NCBI GenBank assembly: GCA_944323655.1 | Contig: CALUTL010000002.1 | Span: 1-64,000 of the forward strand | Length of the DNA: 64,000 nt | Direction: 5' to 3' | Source of the DNA: Candidatus Gastranaerophilales bacterium | GTDB taxonomy: Bacteria > Cyanobacteriota > Vampirovibrionia > Gastranaerophilales > Gastranaerophilaceae | Shown: positions 1 to 9,045 of the stretch, in pieces | How the letters are laid out: every line of letters starts with the position of its first letter | Position numbering within the stretch: position 1 is the first letter of the stretch | Program-made: the position numbers and the translations under genes | The notes under the pieces: model-generated | Databases searched by the model: none | The model's input: the letters and a program-made list of their open reading frames with translations, nothing else | What the model was told of the DNA's origin: nothing

Positions 1-40
1 TTATTGTTAACAATCTTGCCTGTGATGCTGACATTCCCAT
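1..40 (-). CDS. 5' end of an unidentified gene (partial)
   Basis: Reading leftward from position 40 gives an open frame that begins MGMSASQARLLTI and runs off the window edge. A purine-rich AAAGGGA lies about 11 bases upstream of the first ATG, and a second ATG two codons in is an alternative start. The short N-terminus resembles openings I associate with hypothetical proteins of gut Melainabacteria, but thirteen residues cannot identify a family. It diverges from nadD, with about 136 bases between the two starts. A plus-strand frame also runs through this stretch to a stop at 115-117, but the minus reading has a start and a plausible ribosome site. Confidence 0.45.
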   Translation of the reverse strand, partial: MGMSASQARLLTI

Positions 41-141
41 TGTCTTTAGGGTCCCTTTCGTTTATTTTTGTCGACTTTTTCTCTCTAGTTGTCGGATTTT
101 CAGGAAAAATTCTTTAATAATACAAAAAATTGTTACATTAC

Positions 142-170
142 TTTACAAAAAATAATCGTACTGGTATAAT
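142..170 (+). promoter_or_regulatory. sigma70-type promoter of nadD, leaderless geometry
   Basis: TTTACA at 142-147, a 17-base spacer and TATAAT at 165-170, with an extended -10 TG at 162-163. Transcription normally starts about seven bases after the -10, which is the A of the nadD ATG at 177. No ribosome binding site fits between them. Confidence 0.75.
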
Positions 171-176
171 TCGAAT

Positions 177-767
177 ATGAAAATGTGCATTTTTTCGGGA
201 ACTTTTAACCCGATACATAACGGGCATCTTTATATTGCGGAATATATTTTAAAAAATTACGGTTTTTCAAAAATTTTGTTTATACCGGCATTCATTCCGC
301 CGTTAAAAGAAAGTAATTCAGAGATGGCTATTCACAGGTTTAATATGGTTAAGCTTGCAATTGAAGATAATTCAGGATTTGATATTTCGGATATAGAGTA
401 TCGCTTGGGCGGTAAATCCTATTCTTATAATACAATTTGCGAATTGTATAAAGAATTCAAGGTTGACGGGAAAATTAATTTTATATTGGGTACGGATGCT
501 TTTGAAACGCTTGACAAGTGGTATGAGAGTGAAAGGTTAAGAAAACTTGTTAATTTTATAGTTTTTGTGCGTAAAAAGGATTTTGATGAAGCAAAATATT
601 CTGATATGAAAGAAAAGGGATACAGTTTTGAATTTGCTAAAATGCAGTTTAATGATATATCATCAACTGAAATAAGGAAAAGATTTAAGGAAAACATCTC
701 TACGGAAGGTTTTTTGCCGGAGAAAGTGGAAAGGTACATTAAGGAAAATGAATTATACAAAAATTAG
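177..767 (+). CDS. nadD: nicotinate-nucleotide adenylyltransferase
   Basis: NadD adenylates nicotinate mononucleotide to deamido-NAD in cytosolic NAD synthesis. The 196 residues match the usual family length. The nucleotidyltransferase signature GTFNPIHNGH lies at residues 9-18, and the second signature, SSTEIRKR, lies near residues 162-169. The start at 177 is supported by a consensus promoter whose predicted transcription start coincides with the ATG. The gene overlaps the next one (yqeK) by 20 bases, a nadD-yqeK arrangement common in bacteria, so the two should be cotranscribed. Function is secure from the motifs. Confidence 0.95.
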   Translation: MKMCIFSGTFNPIHNGHLYIAEYILKNYGFSKILFIPAFIPPLKESNSEMAIHRFNMVKLAIEDNSGFDISDIEYRLGGKSYSYNTICELYKEFKVDGKINFILGTDAFETLDKWYESERLRKLVNFIVFVRKKDFDEAKYSDMKEKGYSFEFAKMQFNDISSTEIRKRFKENISTEGFLPEKVERYIKENELYKN

Positions 768-1347
768 TGAAGAAGATTTATTGAAGTGGCTGAAAGAGAA
801 TTTGAATGAGGAGAGATATTCTCATTCACTTGGTACGGCATCTTGTGCAAAAGAGCTTGCTGAAAAATACAAATTAGATATTGAAAAAGCTTACGTTGCA
901 GGGCTTTTGCATGATTGTGCGAAATGCTTTCCGAAAGAAAAGTTGAAGGAAATAATAGACGAAAATTTATCTGTTGAAGCTTGCGAAATGCTAAATTACA
1001 AAACGCTTCATGCGCCAGTAAGTGCTTACGTGGCAGAGAAGGATTTCGGAGTGAAGGATGAAGAAATTTTATCTGCAATTCGCTGGCATACTTTAGGCAA
1101 AATCAATATGACGGATTTTGAGAAAATAATATTTCTTGCTGACAAGATTGAGCCGAACACCAGAGAAAAATCATATTCTGACGAGATAAAAGAGCTTTTA
1201 AATTTGCCTAACGGGCTTAATTTAGCGCTTTTAAGGTGTTATAAGGAGACGATTAAAAGTCTTGCAAAGCGAGAATTAAAAATTTGTATGGTAACTATTG
1301 ACATATACAATCACCTTTTGGACTTAAAAAATGTATCAGATATTTAA
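748..1347 (+). CDS. yqeK: YqeK-family HD-domain phosphohydrolase
   Basis: This is an HD-domain protein of the YqeK family, whose members hydrolyse diadenosine tetraphosphate symmetrically to ADP. Visible metal ligands are H26 (in YSHSLG), H55-D56 (LLHDCAK), H88 and H114, and D132 (FLADKIEP). The 199 residues fit the family. The start lies inside the end of nadD, behind the purine runs GAAAGG and AAGGAA, which argues for translational coupling. An Ap4A hydrolase next to an NAD adenylyltransferase is a recurrent gene pair. The HD assignment is firm; the exact substrate rests on family knowledge. Confidence 0.88.
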   Translation: MNYTKISEEDLLKWLKENLNEERYSHSLGTASCAKELAEKYKLDIEKAYVAGLLHDCAKCFPKEKLKEIIDENLSVEACEMLNYKTLHAPVSAYVAEKDFGVKDEEILSAIRWHTLGKINMTDFEKIIFLADKIEPNTREKSYSDEIKELLNLPNGLNLALLRCYKETIKSLAKRELKICMVTIDIYNHLLDLKNVSDI

Positions 1348-1405
1348 CGAAAGGTTACAGAAAAGGCATGTTCATGGTAACATTTTCTTAAAGAGGTAGA
1401 TTTTA

Positions 1406-3952
1406 ATGAAAGTATTGGAAATTAAGAATAATTTAGTAAAAGTATTGTATGATTCGGAAGACAAGCTTGTCTTGGGAAGTTTTACCGTAATAGAGGATGA
1501 TACAACCCCTTACGTCGGTCAGGTGGTAAGTTTGAAAGCAGATAACGGAATAAGTTATGCAATAGTCAGACTTTTGTTTACATTTGACGGAGAAGGAATA
1601 GTAAAAAATTATGACGGATCAATTCCGAAACTTGATGCAAATGTAACTATTTTGGATGCCTCTGATTTGCTTGAAATTTTGCCCGTTCAAACCCCGATAA
1701 AATTGGGACAATTAGCACAGCAGGATTTTATTCTTAATGTGGATAATTCAATACTTCAAAATAATCTGCTTATATGTTCGGACAACTCAAAAAATACAGC
1801 GGTTCTGGTTTCTAATTTTGCAAAACAAATTGAAAATAATGCAGAAAGTTCCGTAATATTTGATATAGACGGCAAGTATCCTTGTGAAAATAAATTTGTT
1901 TTCGGTAAAAACTTCAAACTTCCTCTGAATTTTGATTCAATAAATTTTATTTACGGAAATGATTTGAACGATGTAGATGCAACCAGCAGAGCGGTAATTC
2001 AGGATATTTTTCTTGAAGTTCAGGAGTATACAAGGACGATTCCCGATAAGTTTATTCCTTTTGACACATTTATAGACGTTGTTTCTCAGCAGTATGCTGA
2101 ATCAGAAATTCCCGAGCTTGCGCTTTTGAAGAATAAGCTTTTAAAATACAAGGAAGAAAGTGTTTTTGCTCAGTCAAAATATGAAATTATAAGTTTAAAA
2201 GAGTATATCAAGGATAATTATACAACTGTAATTGATATTTCGAATATATCGGCAGGTTTGCAAAGAGAAGTCATTGCTTATGTATACGGAGTTCTTGAGG
2301 ATATGGGTTCTTCTATATACTCATTTGTAAAGATAAACGATGACAACAGTGACAAAAAATTACTCAAATTACTGTTGAATGAAAATAAGATTTATACAGG
2401 TTTAATATGTAATCACAATTATAAATATGTTTATGAGTTAAAGGAAAAAGCAGATAATTTGATTTTGTTTGCTCCTGAAACCACACGGCACGATTTTTCG
2501 GCATATAATACGTTCTTGAACAAATTAAACCACGATGAATTTGTTGTGTGCGGTGGTGCAACTCAAAATATTCCGTTAATAATAGAGCTTTCTCCGCTAG
2601 AGCTTGTAAAGCCTGAACCTATATATATGTCAGAAAATACTTTGCCGGAAGAAGCTGAAGAAGGTGTAGAGATTGATAATCAAGCTGTGGTAAATAATAC
2701 AGGTTTGTTGCAGTCTGCTGAGCCTGTAAATGAAACTCCAGCAGAAACAGATGATTTTACTGAAAACGAAGATACTTATACGGATTTGTCAGATGACATA
2801 GAGAGAAGACCGCAGGAAGAAGAAGATTATTCAGCAATCAGCAGCAATGAAAGTGATATAGAGTATGAGGAAGAAGATGATTTTGATTCTGCGCTTGATG
2901 AGAGTATTGCGGCTGATTTAGATTCAAATAATGATGATGTTCAGGCAGATTTTGAATCTGAAGACGAAGAGGCATCGGCTAATAATTTTTTTACGGAAAA
3001 TGAGCCGGAAGAAGACTTTCGGCAAGAAGCTTCATCAGAAGAAGTGATTATGCCTGACGGCGAAGTAATAGAGGAAGATGAAATTCAGCCGCAAAATATA
3101 AGAATTGAAGAAGAAAATTCTTATATTGAGCAAGAGGAGCCTGAAGTTCAGCCGGAAGCTGTTAAGGAAGTTGTATCGGCTGTACAAAATTCAATTCCGG
3201 ATAATGAAGACATATCTGATATAGATACTCAGGGTGATGTTGAGGCTTTTTATGAAGAAGAACAAAATGAAGATGAATTCAGAAAGGTAGAAATTCCGGT
3301 AGAAGACGAGCCTGTTCTTCCTGAGCCTGTGATTGACGAAAGAATAGAAGATGATTTGAATTCGGAACTTCAGGGAGGGGAAGCGGAAATTCAGAATGAA
3401 AATTCAGTAAACAGTGCATCTGAGGAATTTGTACCGGCAGAGGACGGTGAACAAACTCCTTATGAAAATAAGCTTGAGCCTGATAATGCTCCGTTAATGC
3501 CTGAAGATGAAGATTTGCAAAATGCTTTAATAGAACAGGTTGCAAAAGATATAGATCAGACTTTCATCTATAATAAAATTGAGGAGGATTCACTTGAAGA
3601 AGAAAATCCTTCCATAGAGTTAACCGAAGATGATTTGAATTTTATAGATGATATAAACCATGGTGAAAATGAAATATTAGAGCCGGTGACAGACGCTCCC
3701 GAAAATTTTGACGAGGAACGGGACGATAATTCTGAAGACGAACAAGAACCTGTAGTTCCTGTGTATCAGGCAAAGATTCCGGAAGCTGCACAGACTTTTG
3801 AACAAGGTGATCACGTTTCACATCCGAAGTATGGTGAAGGTATCGTTGAAAAAATGATCAGGTATGGTAATAAAACACTCTGTTCAATTAATTTTGTTAA
3901 TGTCGGAAGAAGACTTTTGGATCCTGCGATTTCTGAAATTTCAAAGCTATAA
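1406..3952 (+). CDS. large acidic protein with HerA-like pseudo-ATPase region and C-terminal Tudor-like domain
   Basis: I do not recognise this 848-residue protein as a named family. Residues 1-105 look like a small beta-barrel followed by a segment PIKLGQLAQQDF, resembling the HAS-barrel and entry strand of HerA/FtsK-type ATPases. Where the Walker A loop should be (about 124-131) the sequence is CSDNSKNT, with no GxGK[ST]. Residues about 415-795 are a low-complexity stretch very rich in Glu and Asp. The last 50 residues contain GDHVSHPKYGEGIV (801-814), the motif of CarD/UvrD-tail Tudor-like domains that bind RNA polymerase or nucleic acid. AGAGGT precedes the ATG. It sits between yqeK and def. 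A structural or regulatory role is my inference. Confidence 0.6.
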   Translation: MKVLEIKNNLVKVLYDSEDKLVLGSFTVIEDDTTPYVGQVVSLKADNGISYAIVRLLFTFDGEGIVKNYDGSIPKLDANVTILDASDLLEILPVQTPIKLGQLAQQDFILNVDNSILQNNLLICSDNSKNTAVLVSNFAKQIENNAESSVIFDIDGKYPCENKFVFGKNFKLPLNFDSINFIYGNDLNDVDATSRAVIQDIFLEVQEYTRTIPDKFIPFDTFIDVVSQQYAESEIPELALLKNKLLKYKEESVFAQSKYEIISLKEYIKDNYTTVIDISNISAGLQREVIAYVYGVLEDMGSSIYSFVKINDDNSDKKLLKLLLNENKIYTGLICNHNYKYVYELKEKADNLILFAPETTRHDFSAYNTFLNKLNHDEFVVCGGATQNIPLIIELSPLELVKPEPIYMSENTLPEEAEEGVEIDNQAVVNNTGLLQSAEPVNETPAETDDFTENEDTYTDLSDDIERRPQEEEDYSAISSNESDIEYEEEDDFDSALDESIAADLDSNNDDVQADFESEDEEASANNFFTENEPEEDFRQEASSEEVIMPDGEVIEEDEIQPQNIRIEEENSYIEQEEPEVQPEAVKEVVSAVQNSIPDNEDISDIDTQGDVEAFYEEEQNEDEFRKVEIPVEDEPVLPEPVIDERIEDDLNSELQGGEAEIQNENSVNSASEEFVPAEDGEQTPYENKLEPDNAPLMPEDEDLQNALIEQVAKDIDQTFIYNKIEEDSLEEENPSIELTEDDLNFIDDINHGENEILEPVTDAPENFDEERDDNSEDEQEPVVPVYQAKIPEAAQTFEQGDHVSHPKYGEGIVEKMIRYGNKTLCSINFVNVGRRLLDPAISEISKL

Positions 3953-4016
3953 AAACGAAAAACTTGTCAAAAGGTCTTATTTATTCTATACTTTAAGATA
4001 TTGATGAGAGGTAAAA

Positions 4017-4592
4017 ATGGCTGTAAAAAAAGTTTTGAAGTATGGAGAAAAGAGTTTAAGAGAGCCTTCAAAAGAGGTTCATAAGGTTTCAAAAAAAATA
4101 ACTGAACTTGTACAGGATCTTCTGGATACAATGTATGCACAAAACGGTGTAGGACTTGCGGCACCGCAGATAGGGCAGAATTTAAGAGTTTTTGTAATAG
4201 ATGTTTCTTCAAATAATGAGCCGCTTAACCCGATTGTTTTCATAAACCCTAAAATTATAAGAAAATCAGGCGGGATTGTAATGGAAGAAGGTTGTTTGAG
4301 CTTTCCGGAAGCTTATGCAAAAGTAAAGCGTTATAAAAATGTAATGGTAAAAGCTTTGGATATACACGGAAAATCTTTTGTTCTTGAGGCAAAAGACGGT
4401 TCATTGCTTGCTCGGGCAATCCAGCATGAAAATGACCATTTGAATGGGGTTTTATTTATTGACCATTGTGTAAGCCGCTTTGATATGGATTCAATTTTAG
4501 AGCAGCATCATCTTCCGCCGGTTGAGCCGGAAAGACTTTTGTCTGAGCCTGATATAGATGAAGAATTGGAGAAAGAACAAAACAATGATTAG
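4017..4592 (+). CDS. def: peptide deformylase
   Basis: Def removes the formyl group from nascent N-terminal methionine using a bound metal. All three family motifs are present: GVGLAAPQ (residues 44-51), EGCLS (91-95, metal ligand C93) and HENDH (137-141, ligands H137 and H141, catalytic E138). The 191 residues are slightly long because of a charged C-terminal tail. A GAGGT ribosome site lies six bases before the ATG. The stop overlaps the proposed fmt start by eight bases, the widespread def-fmt coupling. Confidence 0.96.
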   Translation: MAVKKVLKYGEKSLREPSKEVHKVSKKITELVQDLLDTMYAQNGVGLAAPQIGQNLRVFVIDVSSNNEPLNPIVFINPKIIRKSGGIVMEEGCLSFPEAYAKVKRYKNVMVKALDIHGKSFVLEAKDGSLLARAIQHENDHLNGVLFIDHCVSRFDMDSILEQHHLPPVEPERLLSEPDIDEELEKEQNND

Positions 4593-5517
4593 GATTGTTT
4601 TTTTCGGAACCCCTCAAATCGCCGTAAAATCGTTAGAATATCTTAATTCTTTAAACGATATGGAAGTGCTGGCTGTTGTTACCCAGCCTGACAAGCCTGC
4701 GGGGCGTGGAAATAAACTTACGATGTCGCCTGTCAAACAATTTGCGATTTCTAATTCAATACCTGTATTTCAGCCAAAATCAATAAGAAAAGAGCCTCAA
4801 ATACAAGAAGAATTGAAAAATTTAAATCCTGATTTTTTTGTAACCTTTGCTTTCGGCCAGATTCTGTCGCAGGAGGTTTTGGATATACCGAGATTTTATA
4901 CGATCAATCTTCACGCTTCTCTGCTTCCTAGATACAGAGGCGCAAACCCGATACAGAGGGCGATAATTAACGGAGATAAAGAAACGGGAATTTGTACAAT
5001 GGTAACAGAACTTGGGCTTGATTGCGGTGATGTCTGCATGAAAAAAACTATTGAAATTCCGGATGATATGACTTGCGAGCAGCTTTCAAATGAAATAAGT
5101 GAATTATCGCCAAAATTGCTTGAGGAGACATTGAGGGGGTTGTATTTGAAAACCTTAACTCCGGTTCCGCAGAGTGCCGAAGGCGTTTGTATGGCAAATA
5201 AAGTTGCAAAAGAAGAAACTTTGATTGATTGGGCAAAAACTCCATTGGAAATCCACAATTTGGTCAGAGGAATTTACAAATCCCCCGGAGCTTATTTCAT
5301 ATTCAACGATAAGATTATAAAAGTTATGGAGACAGCCTGCGGAAATTCTTTATCTGAAGAAAATTACGGAGAAATTATCGGTGCGACGAAAGAAGGGGTG
5401 GAATTTGCGTGTAAAGGCGGTTCTGTAATCGTTAAAAAAGTTAAGCCGGAAGGTAAAGGCGAAATGCCTGCGAGGGATTGGTATAACGGAATAAAAAACA
5501 GGGTTAATAAAAAATGA
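4585..5517 (+). CDS. fmt: methionyl-tRNA formyltransferase
   Basis: Fmt formylates initiator methionyl-tRNA with 10-formyl-tetrahydrofolate. The protein begins MIRIVFFGTPQIAV and contains the signature SLLPRYRGANP with the upstream catalytic NLHA segment, followed by LDCGDV. I place the start at 4585 rather than at the upstream ATG at 4558. The 4585 start gives the normal family N-terminus, about 310 residues, and a GGAG sequence upstream, whereas the longer form adds nine charged residues inside def. It overlaps the end of def and in turn overlaps aroH by four bases (ATGA), so translation is probably coupled through def-fmt-aroH. Confidence 0.95.
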   Translation: MIRIVFFGTPQIAVKSLEYLNSLNDMEVLAVVTQPDKPAGRGNKLTMSPVKQFAISNSIPVFQPKSIRKEPQIQEELKNLNPDFFVTFAFGQILSQEVLDIPRFYTINLHASLLPRYRGANPIQRAIINGDKETGICTMVTELGLDCGDVCMKKTIEIPDDMTCEQLSNEISELSPKLLEETLRGLYLKTLTPVPQSAEGVCMANKVAKEETLIDWAKTPLEIHNLVRGIYKSPGAYFIFNDKIIKVMETACGNSLSEENYGEIIGATKEGVEFACKGGSVIVKKVKPEGKGEMPARDWYNGIKNRVNKK

Positions 5518-5864
5518 TTACAAAAGGCATAAGAGGGGCGACAACTGTCGATGAAAATTCCGAAAAATCTATAAAAGATGCAACAGTTGAACTTCTTTCA
5601 GAGATGGTTAAGCAAAACAACATAAATACAGAAAAAATTTCACACGTAATTTTTACTGTGACAAAAGATATAGACGCAGCATTTCCTGCAAAATTTGCTC
5701 GTTTAGATTTAGGGTTTAGCGAAACAGCAATGATGTGTTTTAATGAACTTGATGTTCCGAATTCCCTAAAGATGTGTTTGAGAGTTTTAATCGTTTTAAA
5801 TTGCGAAGATAACTTTAAGCCCAAATTTGTATATCTTAAAGGTGCTCAAAATCTTCGCTCTTAG
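5514..5864 (+). CDS. aroH: chorismate mutase, AroH class
   Basis: This enzyme converts chorismate to prephenate for phenylalanine and tyrosine synthesis. The 116 residues match the monofunctional AroH fold rather than the AroQ helical type. Recognisable segments are RGATTVDEN near residue 7, FTVTKDIDAAFPA around 47-59, VPNSLKMCLRVL around 82-93 and YLKGAQNLR at the C-terminus. Its ATG overlaps the fmt stop as ATGA. The stop falls four bases from the convergent queE stop, and I see no terminator hairpin between them. Confidence 0.9.
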   Translation: MITKGIRGATTVDENSEKSIKDATVELLSEMVKQNNINTEKISHVIFTVTKDIDAAFPAKFARLDLGFSETAMMCFNELDVPNSLKMCLRVLIVLNCEDNFKPKFVYLKGAQNLRS

Positions 5865-5867
5865 AAA

Positions 5868-6572
5868 TTATCTAACAGATAAGAATTTATGAACTTGCGG
5901 GATAAGTCGAACGTTATTGTATTTTTTAAGGAACTTATCCAGAATTTTGACAGCAAAAACGGAAGTTATTGCCATTTCATCATTTTGCATTTTAGGCTGT
6001 AAAATTAGCAGCAAATTATATTTCTGACCAAGTTCAATACATTTTTCGATTTCTTCCTCTGTAATATTGTCATCAAAAACGATTTTGGCAAAGCATTCGT
6101 GATTTTTGCTTGTATTAAAGAACATATCGTGTAAATCAAAAGAACTCATCATGCCTGTAGCACTTTCAAGTTTTATATCAGCAGCCACATAGTCGATATA
6201 ATCTATAATTTTAGCTAATTCTTCCGGCAAAGTAGCGTTAGTTTCAAGATAAATTTTCAGATTGTTTTCTTTTAAAACCGGAAGAAGTTTTTGAAGAAAA
6301 CTGATAGATAAAAGCGGTTCACCACCGGTTAAGGAAACAGAATGAATAGTACTAAGGTCGAATTGTTTAATCATGCCCATAACTCTTTCGATAGTATAAT
6401 CTTCGCTTTCGCTTTCAAAATCAGTATCGCAGTAGTGGCATCTTAAATTGCAGTCACAAAATCTTATAAATAATTGTTTAGCCCCTATATAAGGTCCTTC
6501 TCCTTGTATAGATGCAAACACTTCTTTAATTCTTGCTGTATTTTCTTCTTCAAAAGTTTGTTCTTCAATCAT
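5868..6572 (-). CDS. queE: 7-carboxy-7-deazaguanine synthase (radical SAM)
   Basis: QueE is the radical-SAM enzyme that forms 7-carboxy-7-deazaguanine in queuosine synthesis. The N-terminal segment FASIQGEGPYIG is typical of the family. The cluster-binding cysteines C41, C45 and C48 follow in CNLRCHYC, and the SAM-binding SLTGGEPLL lies further on. The 234 residues fit. The start overlaps the end of dnaJ by eight bases, so it is read from the purD-dnaJ transcript. No other queuosine gene is in the window. Confidence 0.92.
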   Translation of the reverse strand: MIEEQTFEEENTARIKEVFASIQGEGPYIGAKQLFIRFCDCNLRCHYCDTDFESESEDYTIERVMGMIKQFDLSTIHSVSLTGGEPLLSISFLQKLLPVLKENNLKIYLETNATLPEELAKIIDYIDYVAADIKLESATGMMSSFDLHDMFFNTSKNHECFAKIVFDDNITEEEIEKCIELGQKYNLLLILQPKMQNDEMAITSVFAVKILDKFLKKYNNVRLIPQVHKFLSVR

Positions 6573-7656
6573 TTAAAAAATTCTCTCTTATGTTCTGTCC
6601 GGCAAGATTTTTGAGTTTTTCATAGAGTTGAATTTCCTCATCAGAAATTTTGTCCGGAATTTGTACTTTCACAGTAACTATTATATCACCAACAAGGTTA
6701 TTTTGTCTCAAACCTTTTGAAGAAATTCTGAAAACCTGTCCTGACTTAGTTTTAGGAGGCAGAGAAAGTGTAACATTTCCTTCAAGTGACGGAATTTCGA
6801 TATCTCCTCCGAGTACTGCCTCAAAAGGAGATATCGGCACTTCACAAATCAAATCATTTCCGTCAATTTTAAAAGCAGAATCCGGCTCAATTGTAATCTT
6901 TAAATACAAATTACCGTTTTTCCCGCCGTTTTTGCCTTTTTTCCCCTCGCCTGCCAGCCTTAATTTTGTTCCGTTTTTTATATTTTTAGGAATCGTTACA
7001 TTTATCCGCTGGCGTGTTATAACTTCTCCGCTGCCGCCGCAGTGTGTACATTTTGAGCCGTTTATAAATTTCCTGCCTTTGCAGTGTGTGCAAACTTCTG
7101 TTTGCAAAACATTCACTGTCTTATGGGTTCCATTAAGGGATTCTTTTAAGGTTATTACGACATCAGCATAAATATCTTCGCCGTTTTTAGGTGTTGGAGG
7201 CTTAGGTGTGGATTTCTTTTTATTTTTAGGCTGTTGTGAAAAACCGTCTATTATTTCGTTTATCAAATCGGTGAAATTTTTGTCATCTTTTATTTTTTTC
7301 TCTTCGTGTTTAAAGGGTTTGTCAGTAGTTTTATTTTCTTGTGATTTTTCAAAGGAGTCTTTCTTGTATGAATTCGAATTGGTGCGATAACTTTTTCGAT
7401 AAGGTTCGCTTTTATTAGATGAGGTTGAGCCTGTGCTTTTGAAAAATCCGTTTAAAATATCATATTGTTTTCTTCTTTTTTCATCGCAAAGAGTTTCGTA
7501 GGCTTCAAGTATGTCTTTGAATTTTAATTCTCCGTCAGGATTAATGTCAGGATGATATTTTCTGACAAGCCTTCTGTAGACACTTTTTAATTCGGTGTCT
7601 TCAATGTCCGGTGTAACTCCTAAGATTTCATAGTAATTTTTACTGCTCTTTAACAT
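6565..7656 (-). CDS. dnaJ: DnaJ-type co-chaperone with a single zinc site
   Basis: This J-domain protein stimulates DnaK ATPase activity. With the start at 7656 the protein is 363 residues. The J domain begins at the N-terminus (YYEILGV) with HPD at 35-37, followed by a Ser/Lys-rich linker to about residue 150 and a C-terminal substrate-binding region. The cysteine-rich domain is reduced: only C189/C192 and C203/C206 are present, so one zinc centre instead of the two in canonical DnaJ. The upstream ATG at 7710 would add 18 hydrophobic residues overlapping purD and is less likely. No good ribosome site is visible. It lies between purD and queE. Confidence 0.85.
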   Translation of the reverse strand: MLKSSKNYYEILGVTPDIEDTELKSVYRRLVRKYHPDINPDGELKFKDILEAYETLCDEKRRKQYDILNGFFKSTGSTSSNKSEPYRKSYRTNSNSYKKDSFEKSQENKTTDKPFKHEEKKIKDDKNFTDLINEIIDGFSQQPKNKKKSTPKPPTPKNGEDIYADVVITLKESLNGTHKTVNVLQTEVCTHCKGRKFINGSKCTHCGGSGEVITRQRINVTIPKNIKNGTKLRLAGEGKKGKNGGKNGNLYLKITIEPDSAFKIDGNDLICEVPISPFEAVLGGDIEIPSLEGNVTLSLPPKTKSGQVFRISSKGLRQNNLVGDIIVTVKVQIPDKISDEEIQLYEKLKNLAGQNIRENFLND

Positions 7657-7691
7657 ATAAAATTTAATAATGATGTTTGAAAAAATATCAA

Positions 7692-8945
7692 CTAATCCGA
7701 AGATTTGCAAATATCTTTTCTGAATTTCTTGCCTCTGAAATTAATAACATCAACATTCTCATAGAGCAATTCCCTGGCACGGGATAATGTGGATGCGGTT
7801 TTGGTTAATACAAGAGTTCTTCCGCCTGAAGTCAGGTATTCAAAATATTTATTTCTTTGGGTATTAAAATGGTTTATATCTATATCGTCAGCCAAATCAA
7901 GTCCTGTGATTACATCATCTTTAATTTTCCCGGAAGACAGAACGCACGAAACAGATGACATTGAAGAAATGTCTAAAGTTTCATAGTCATCGGCAAAAGA
8001 TCCGACAGCGCAGGCTTCAAACAAAGTATAAATATTTTCGTTAATAAGATTAAGAACGGCCTGACAATCGTGGTTTGCAAGAAACGGCTTCAATTCTAAA
8101 ATCGTGTAACTGTCGGGAGAAGTTAGAACTCCTTCTATTCCTAAAATTCCAAGATACGGAATTTCTCTTGATGCAAGATTTTCAAGAATCGGAGCTGCAA
8201 CTTCCGCTAAAATTCGATTTTGCATTTCATAGGATAATTTGTAATCAGGGCAATAAGCACCCATTCCCGGAGTTAAAATTCCGCCGTTGCCATCCTCCAT
8301 AAATTTATAATTTGCGCAAGAGGTAAGCGGAAGAAAATGATATCCGTCAGTGATTATGTATAAAATAAATTCGTGACCTTGAACAAAATCCTCAAGAATA
8401 ATTTTGTTTGCGCCTGAAACATACAGATCTTCTACAAATAGAGAAGCTGTTTGAATTGTATTACAAACTTGTCTGTCGGCGCTTTCAGTGCTTTCATCAG
8501 TTCTTATTACAACAGGATAATCTGATTTTTTAAGGTAATCGACAGCCATTTGCTGTTTTTCAAAAATCCCGAATTTTGGAGTCGGAATCCTAAGCCGATA
8601 AAAAAGTTTTTTGCCCAATGACTTAAAAATAGCAGAAGATGCGCTTTCAGCAGAAGGGCCGAAAATAAGCTGGTTATTTGCCTGAAATATAGAAACGATA
8701 TCGGATTTTATTGATTTTTCATCCGTGCAGATTGTCATATCAATATCATTTTCCATTGCAAAATTAAGCAGTTCGGTTGGTTTGTCAGGTCTAATGTCGA
8801 CGAGTTCGCAAAAATCCTGACTTGCAGCATTTCCTGATGCAATATAAATTTTCTCCACAAAATCGTACTTCGCAAAAACTGATGCTAAAGCTTGTTCTTT
8901 TGCGGAATTTCCAACTATCAAAATCTTTTTATTTTCAAGAGCCAT
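7692..8945 (-). CDS. purD: phosphoribosylamine-glycine ligase
   Basis: PurD joins phosphoribosylamine and glycine in purine synthesis using ATP. The ATP-grasp core is visible, with IILEDFVQGHEF and GGILTPGMGAYCP, and IEGVLTSPDSYTILELKP matches the C-terminal metal-binding segment. The N-terminal nucleotide-like loop is divergent, reading VGNSAKEQALA instead of the usual GxGGREHA. I choose the ATG at 8945, not the one at 8963: a TATAAT ends exactly six bases before it and MALENKKILIVG is the expected beginning. This gives 417 residues. It is probably the first gene of purD-dnaJ-queE. Confidence 0.88.
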   Translation of the reverse strand: MALENKKILIVGNSAKEQALASVFAKYDFVEKIYIASGNAASQDFCELVDIRPDKPTELLNFAMENDIDMTICTDEKSIKSDIVSIFQANNQLIFGPSAESASSAIFKSLGKKLFYRLRIPTPKFGIFEKQQMAVDYLKKSDYPVVIRTDESTESADRQVCNTIQTASLFVEDLYVSGANKIILEDFVQGHEFILYIITDGYHFLPLTSCANYKFMEDGNGGILTPGMGAYCPDYKLSYEMQNRILAEVAAPILENLASREIPYLGILGIEGVLTSPDSYTILELKPFLANHDCQAVLNLINENIYTLFEACAVGSFADDYETLDISSMSSVSCVLSSGKIKDDVITGLDLADDIDINHFNTQRNKYFEYLTSGGRTLVLTKTASTLSRARELLYENVDVINFRGKKFRKDICKSSD

Positions 8946-8951
8946 AACGTC

Positions 8952-8979
8952 ATTATAAAGCATTAAAATAATTATGCAA
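8952..8979 (-). promoter_or_regulatory. purD promoter, leaderless geometry
   Basis: On the minus strand TTGCAT (8979-8974) is followed by a 16-base spacer and TATAAT (8957-8952). The -10 ends six bases before the chosen ATG at 8945, and there is no ribosome binding site between. Confidence 0.7.
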
Positions 8980-9045
8980 GGTGTAATTTAGTACAGTAAA
9001 AAGAGGATTTTGTTAAGATTAATAACAAAATTCTATATTTTATGT

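Noticed and set aside
1-117. Plus-strand open frame ending at 117 with hydrophobic residues
   Set aside because: The minus strand offers a start codon with an upstream purine-rich site in the same stretch. The plus frame is only 38 codons and has no independent support.
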